This document shows, one piece after another, positions 1-6,000 of a stretch of 9,396 bases of DNA (positions within the stretch are counted from its first letter, which is position 1; every line of letters begins with the position of its first letter). The stretch is from an uncultured Methanobrevibacter sp. (GTDB taxonomy: Archaea > Methanobacteriota > Methanobacteria > Methanobacteriales > Methanobacteriaceae): assembly GCA_900317865.1 (NCBI GenBank), contig ONIK01000067.1:1-9396 (forward strand), written 5' to 3'. Made by a program: the position numbers and the translations under genes. Below the pieces are notes generated by a model, which worked only from the letters and a program-made list of their open reading frames with translations, did not search any database and was not told the DNA's origin.

Positions 1-3000
1 TCAGGGAAATATTTACCTCAGAAGATAGTTGATTATCCTTCTTATGCTCGTTCATTTGTCGGTGCCTGGGAAAAAATTACAAATGATTATCCAGACGTTG
101 CCTATTCTATCCAGAAAGATTGTATTAAAGGTAATCCGATTGATTTGATTAAAATCCATGGTAATTATTTTAAAGTTCTGGACTGGATTCTTTTATATCT
201 TTATAATGATTATTTCAAATTAGGTGATCTGAATTTTGGCATTAAAAATGATTTCAACGTTATTGATAAAAAACCTACTTCCAATTTAGATATAAATAAC
301 ATTATTAAGTTATTTGAAAAGTCACTTAATGATGCGGTTTCTTATTGTGATGCTCTTACTAAAGGCAATAACTATCTTCATGAAAAGTTGTTTGCTGATA
401 TTTATAATATACATCGCAACTGTTTTGTTTTAAATTTAGATATGGATGCTAAAGCTGATATAAATAAACATGTTGAAGCATATAATCAATTTGTTGATGA
501 GTTAAATAAATTATTTGATAGTTATTTGAACCCTAGGAATGTTAAAATTAATGTTAGTTCCAATGTTTATGACAATATTTTCAATTTACCTAACTATTTT
601 GCTAAAAATGTGGTTTTTTCCACTGTTCAACTCCGGGACCTGTTAACTAAGGAGATATGGAGTTTAAACTCAATTAATCCCGAAATTTTGAAGAATAAAA
701 ATATAAAAAATATAATGAATATTGATAATATAAAAGATTATTCTTCTTTATCTAATTGGATGAAAAATCTTAAATCTAACGAATTATATTGTTTATATGA
801 TAATATTTTTAAGCAATTGGATGAATATAGAAATAACACAGACATTAGATTAAAAGAGTCCAATGTAATTATGGATTCAATTAAATATAGAGTTAACTGG
901 AAAGTATTTAAAAACGGCTATTATAACTCTTTAGATGAAAAATTCATTAATAGTCTTTATAATGATTTGCTAAAAGAAACAGGAAAAATGCTATGCAACG
1001 ATTATTATCAGCCTAATGACCTTTATATACAATATAAGGATTTATGCAAAAATGTTTTAAATATTACTAAAGAGCGTTTTGATTCCTTAATTAATCTATA
1101 TTATGCATTATGGCAGAAAAAATTCAATCCTAATAATTTAAATGGCATTAATCCAAATAGTTTATCCACAGATAATTTAGGCAAGTTAATTATTAATAAT
1201 TTAGCCAATATTATTCTTTTATCCGGTGAAGATGAAAAGATTCAAAGATACTTACCTAGTTTTAAAATGGATCCAAACAACAAAATTTATTTAGCTTATG
1301 GCATATCTAAAATTTTAAAACTTGTTGAAATGAATAATGATATTTCCAAAAAAGAATTAATTAACATGTTTAATCAACTCAAAGATGCATATGATATTTC
1401 AATAATAAACGATTACGTTTCTTCATGTATTAGTAAAGGATTAACTGTTGACGCAGACTCTTTTAAGAAATTCCCTAACCAATATGATTATATTTCATCA
1501 TTGCTTTTTGAAAATATGTATAATGATTTAATGAATTTCGGTGAACTGGGCATTCGTTTAATGAAATATGCCCATATTTGCAGTGAAGATGCGATGTTGT
1601 TTTCTGTTGATATCTTTAATCTTGTCAATAACAATCCAAATAAATTAGAAGAAAGATTAAAAATTTTTGAAGATAACTTAAAAGCACAGGGCAAGTATGA
1701 ATTGTATGCAGAATTAGCTTCTATCTCCAGCATTGTCTTTTCTGAAACTTTAAAACCTAATGATATCAATATTAATCCATTATATCAAAAATTTTACGGA
1801 TCTTGGGAAAAATTAAAAAGTTTATATCCTGCAATTAGTGATAACGTTTATACTAATCTTTTTAATGGCAATATTGATGCATTCTTATCCAAATACGGTA
1901 ATAACTATGCCAGGAAAATGCTTTTTAATTTTATCTTTAATTATTTAAGCAAAAATCATAAGCCCCTTCTTAGTATAGATGCCAATGCCATTTATAAAGA
2001 TATTGAAAGGATAATGATGAGCGAACCGAAAAACAAGAATAACGAAATGAATATTATTAACGAAAAGGATGACAACGAAAATGATATGGAGATTGATGAT
2101 TTAATTGATTCATTAAAAACAATTAATGAAAAATATCCGGACATTTCACTAGAAATTGACAACAAATTTAAAAGTTTAGATAAAAGTATCAATAATTTAA
2201 ATCAATATTATAATAAATATGGCGGTAATAAAACCCGTGAAACAATACTTGGTTGGATTTTTGATTATCTATTATCTTTACCTCAACAGGCCAATAACAT
2301 TCCAAAACAGGAAAACGATTATAGTAAAGAAAATGCTGAAAAATTTAAGGATATTAATAAAATTCTTAATGATAAGACTGCTGATGCTTTTGTTATACAG
2401 ACTGTGAATATCGATGGTTATACGAATCTTTATGCTTGCTGGATGAATTTGGACGATAAATATTCTGATATTGCAGATTATGTCTCTAAAAATCTTTTTA
2501 ATAATAAGGATTTATCTGTTTATGTTAAAAAAATTGGCAATTGTAATGAAGCTCGTTTCAACATCATCAATTGTATTAAAATATATTTGTTAGGCAATAA
2601 TGCAGATTTAATCAATATAGATAATAGTAATGATATTAACCCAAAGGGCAAAGATATTGATTTTAAAGACATGATGAAGACTTCATTGGTAACTTATTAC
2701 GGCAGTTTTTCTCCCGACTTAAAAACTAAAATTATGAATAAAATATCAAATGAACTTTCCACTAATAATTTGAATATTGCAAAAATCAATTCCATTGCCG
2801 TATTCGGACCTTTGGGTATGGATTCTGCTTATGCATTGATAACTTTTTGTGATGATAAAAATAATCAGAATCAGATTGCAATAGATATCAATGAGTTTTT
2901 CGCTTTTACAATAGATGATAAAACAGAAATTATAAATGATGTTTTTAGTGGTGATGTTAAAAACAAGATTCTTGATAAGGTTAAAGGTAATCCTAATGCC

Positions 3001-6000
3001 CCATCAATCAGGCATGTTAAAAAAATTGTTTTTACAAATGATTTTAATAATCTTAAGTTGATTACCGAATTGTATCTTGACGATGGTGATATTTTAGCTT
3101 TCGATACTATTAACTGTTTATCCGATGATTTGGATGCTGATAAGAATAATATTATCAATAAAATTAATGAAATTTTCAATGATGAAAATGCCGGTTCAGG
3201 AGTTGGTAAACAAGATTTCCCTAATTTGGATAATATCGAAGCTGATGGTTTGTATAGGCTTTGTGGATGTTGGAAGAACCTTGTATTGTCCTGTCCTACT
3301 ATTGCAAATTTTGTTAAGAATCTCCTTTTCAAAGACAGTAGTTTTATAGAGTATATGTTCAAGATAGATGATTGTGATATTACCCGTGACCGTATTTATG
3401 ATTGTGCTCTTGGTTATTTCCAAGGTGTGAATGTGATTGATGATACTATTGTATTCTTTTATGAATCAGATAAGCTTTTATCTCAACAAACAAAGAAAGC
3501 AATTATGGAGGAATTTTCTCATCTAAATAAAAAATATAGAATTAAATGTATTCATGTTTATGCACCAAATGGAATAAAACCTGCTCATGCTATTGCAAAA
3601 TATTATACCTCTTTTGGAAAGATTAGTGAATATGATGTTGATTTAAGTATGTTTTATGGTTATAAAAAGACCCAAAATACGAAAATTAACATTGATAAGA
3701 ATATTAATGATAAAATAATAGATAAAATTTTAACTAAGATTTTAAATCCTTATTATTCCAATCCGGATGTTGTGTGTATGAGGGAAGCCAAGCAAATATC
3801 AATTCAGATTGAAGATAAAAAACCTGTTATTAAAATAACTTTGGTTGATGGAAATGCTGTATATATGAATCCGGCTGACTTTTTCATTTTAGATAATAAT
3901 GGCTGTATTGTTGATGAGTCTATTTTAAGTACATTTATGAAGAATTTTGTTAACAGTTTTCTTGATGTGAAAGATAAAAATCCATTTAATAATATTTTCA
4001 ACTATAAAAATCATTTTGAAAAACTCATGAATATTAATTATATTAAGGCTATAATTTCTAGAGATATGGATGCTTTAAAAGTTATTCATTTGGATTTGTA
4101 TAATGAGATTATATCTGAACTTAACATAGACTCATTTGAAGAATGGTTGAATATTCACTTTAATGAGCCTGATTTTTCTCAATTATGTAAAAATTTATAC
4201 AATGAGATTTTTGATAAATTAAATCAGTACAGGAGTAATACTGCTCTATTAAAAAGTGAAAGTTCTAGACTTATTGATAATATTAAACATTTTAATTGGG
4301 TTCTTTATAATAATTATCATCAGTTTATGTCTCAGGCTGAACTAAAAAATTTAACTGATTATTATTATGAAATTTCAGTTCAATTACTCACGTTATTAAA
4401 AGAAAATAATTTTAAGCTTTATAATAACATTTTAATTGACTATAATGATATTTTTGATAAATATGCTAATTTAAATTGGACTTCTTTCGAATGTGTTGAT
4501 TGGTTTTTAAGTGCAACTCTTAGAAATCTTATTTCACGTGTCCTGACAAATGCATACGGTCATAGTTTGGAGTATAGTGAAGAGGATTTTAAACTTTTAT
4601 CAGTTAATGAGATGGCTACGTTCTTGAAACAGAATATGGAATTAATATATAAGACTGATCGTACTTTCTTTACAAGTCTGGAAAGGCTTCTTCAATCTGA
4701 TTATTTGGAATTTAATAATTATGTTGATAATATTGTTACGTTTGATAAAGATGCTAAGTCTAAATTAATTTCCATATATGAGTGTATTAAATATTTTACT
4801 TCCATACAAAAAATGATTGTGGAAAAATTCAGTGATGCGCTTGATTTAAGGAAAACTGTGGATTATGATATGGCTAATTTATGTATTGGTGAGATTGGTG
4901 TGGAAGGTATAAATATGTTGATATCAGATGGAAGAGTAAAGACTAATGGTGCTGTTATGGCTGAAATGTTTGTCCCTTTCAATATTGAATTTTATAATGA
5001 GTTTGTTTCTAATGGTACTTATAAGATGGATGTTGAAAAGCTTTTTAAGGATGTTTCCATTGATAATAAGAAGTTAAGGATTTTTCAGTGTATTATGAAG
5101 GCAGGTAAACGATCTATTTCTGAATTTGATGTGTTACGTTTATACTATAAAGTATTTAAATGGAATCAAACTTGTATTGAAGGTTATAATTCTTTAATGA
5201 ATAAGTTAAAAGCTAAATATAATATTGGGAGCATAAAAGAATTAAATGGTATTTTGGTTGATGGTGTGCTACATGTTTACACAGATAATGGTGGACTTGT
5301 TAAGTATTCTGATTTGTATTCTTGGGTTTCAAATGAAATACTTAATTATATTAATGATAATAAGTTACTTTTCGATCGGGACTCATATTCCTATAAAAAT
5401 CCTAATGTTAATCCCATTATAAATGTTGCACGTGAAATTAATCTTAATGAATTTAGTCTTGCAGAGATTGAAAAGATAATTTATTCCACTGATTATAAAC
5501 CTACCATATACAGATGTGCTATGAGGGAGGAAGTAGAATTCTTTGGTGCTTGGGAGGAATTTGGAACACGATATAAAGATGTAGCTACAATAGTTGAATT
5601 AGATTTGTTTAAAGGAAGTATTCTAAAATACTTAGAATCAGCAGCAGCTAAGAATAATGGTGAAATTTCAATTTATGATCAGGCCCGTAAGATGATTATT
5701 GATTATCTTAAGGAACAATTAATGCCAATACCAGATATTCCTGAAATTATTCCTAATATTCCAGAGGTTAATCCAAATATCCCTAATATTCCAGAGGTTA
5801 ATCCAAATATCCCTAATATTCCGGAAGTTAATATTAATAATGTTGAACCTAAATTTAAGAATATTGGAGAAATAAAAAATCATTTGTTAATAAATGGAAT
5901 ACCTAAAAATGAGATTGAATATTTAGTAGGATTCTATGAGAAAGTTAATATTGCGTGTTTAAATGCTCAAAGAGAAGGTATGGCTGAATTTGATGAGGAT

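Noticed and set aside
145..147. TTG as the start of the giant gene
   Set aside because: The frame is open to base 1, and the upstream codons encode most of a family A repeat with its conserved Trp at 67-69, so this TTG is an internal Leu.
2871..3362. 163-codon open frame on the minus strand
   Set aside because: It lies wholly inside the giant gene, opposite duplicated modules C1 and A4 whose protein similarity is on the plus strand. It shows no recognisable domain.
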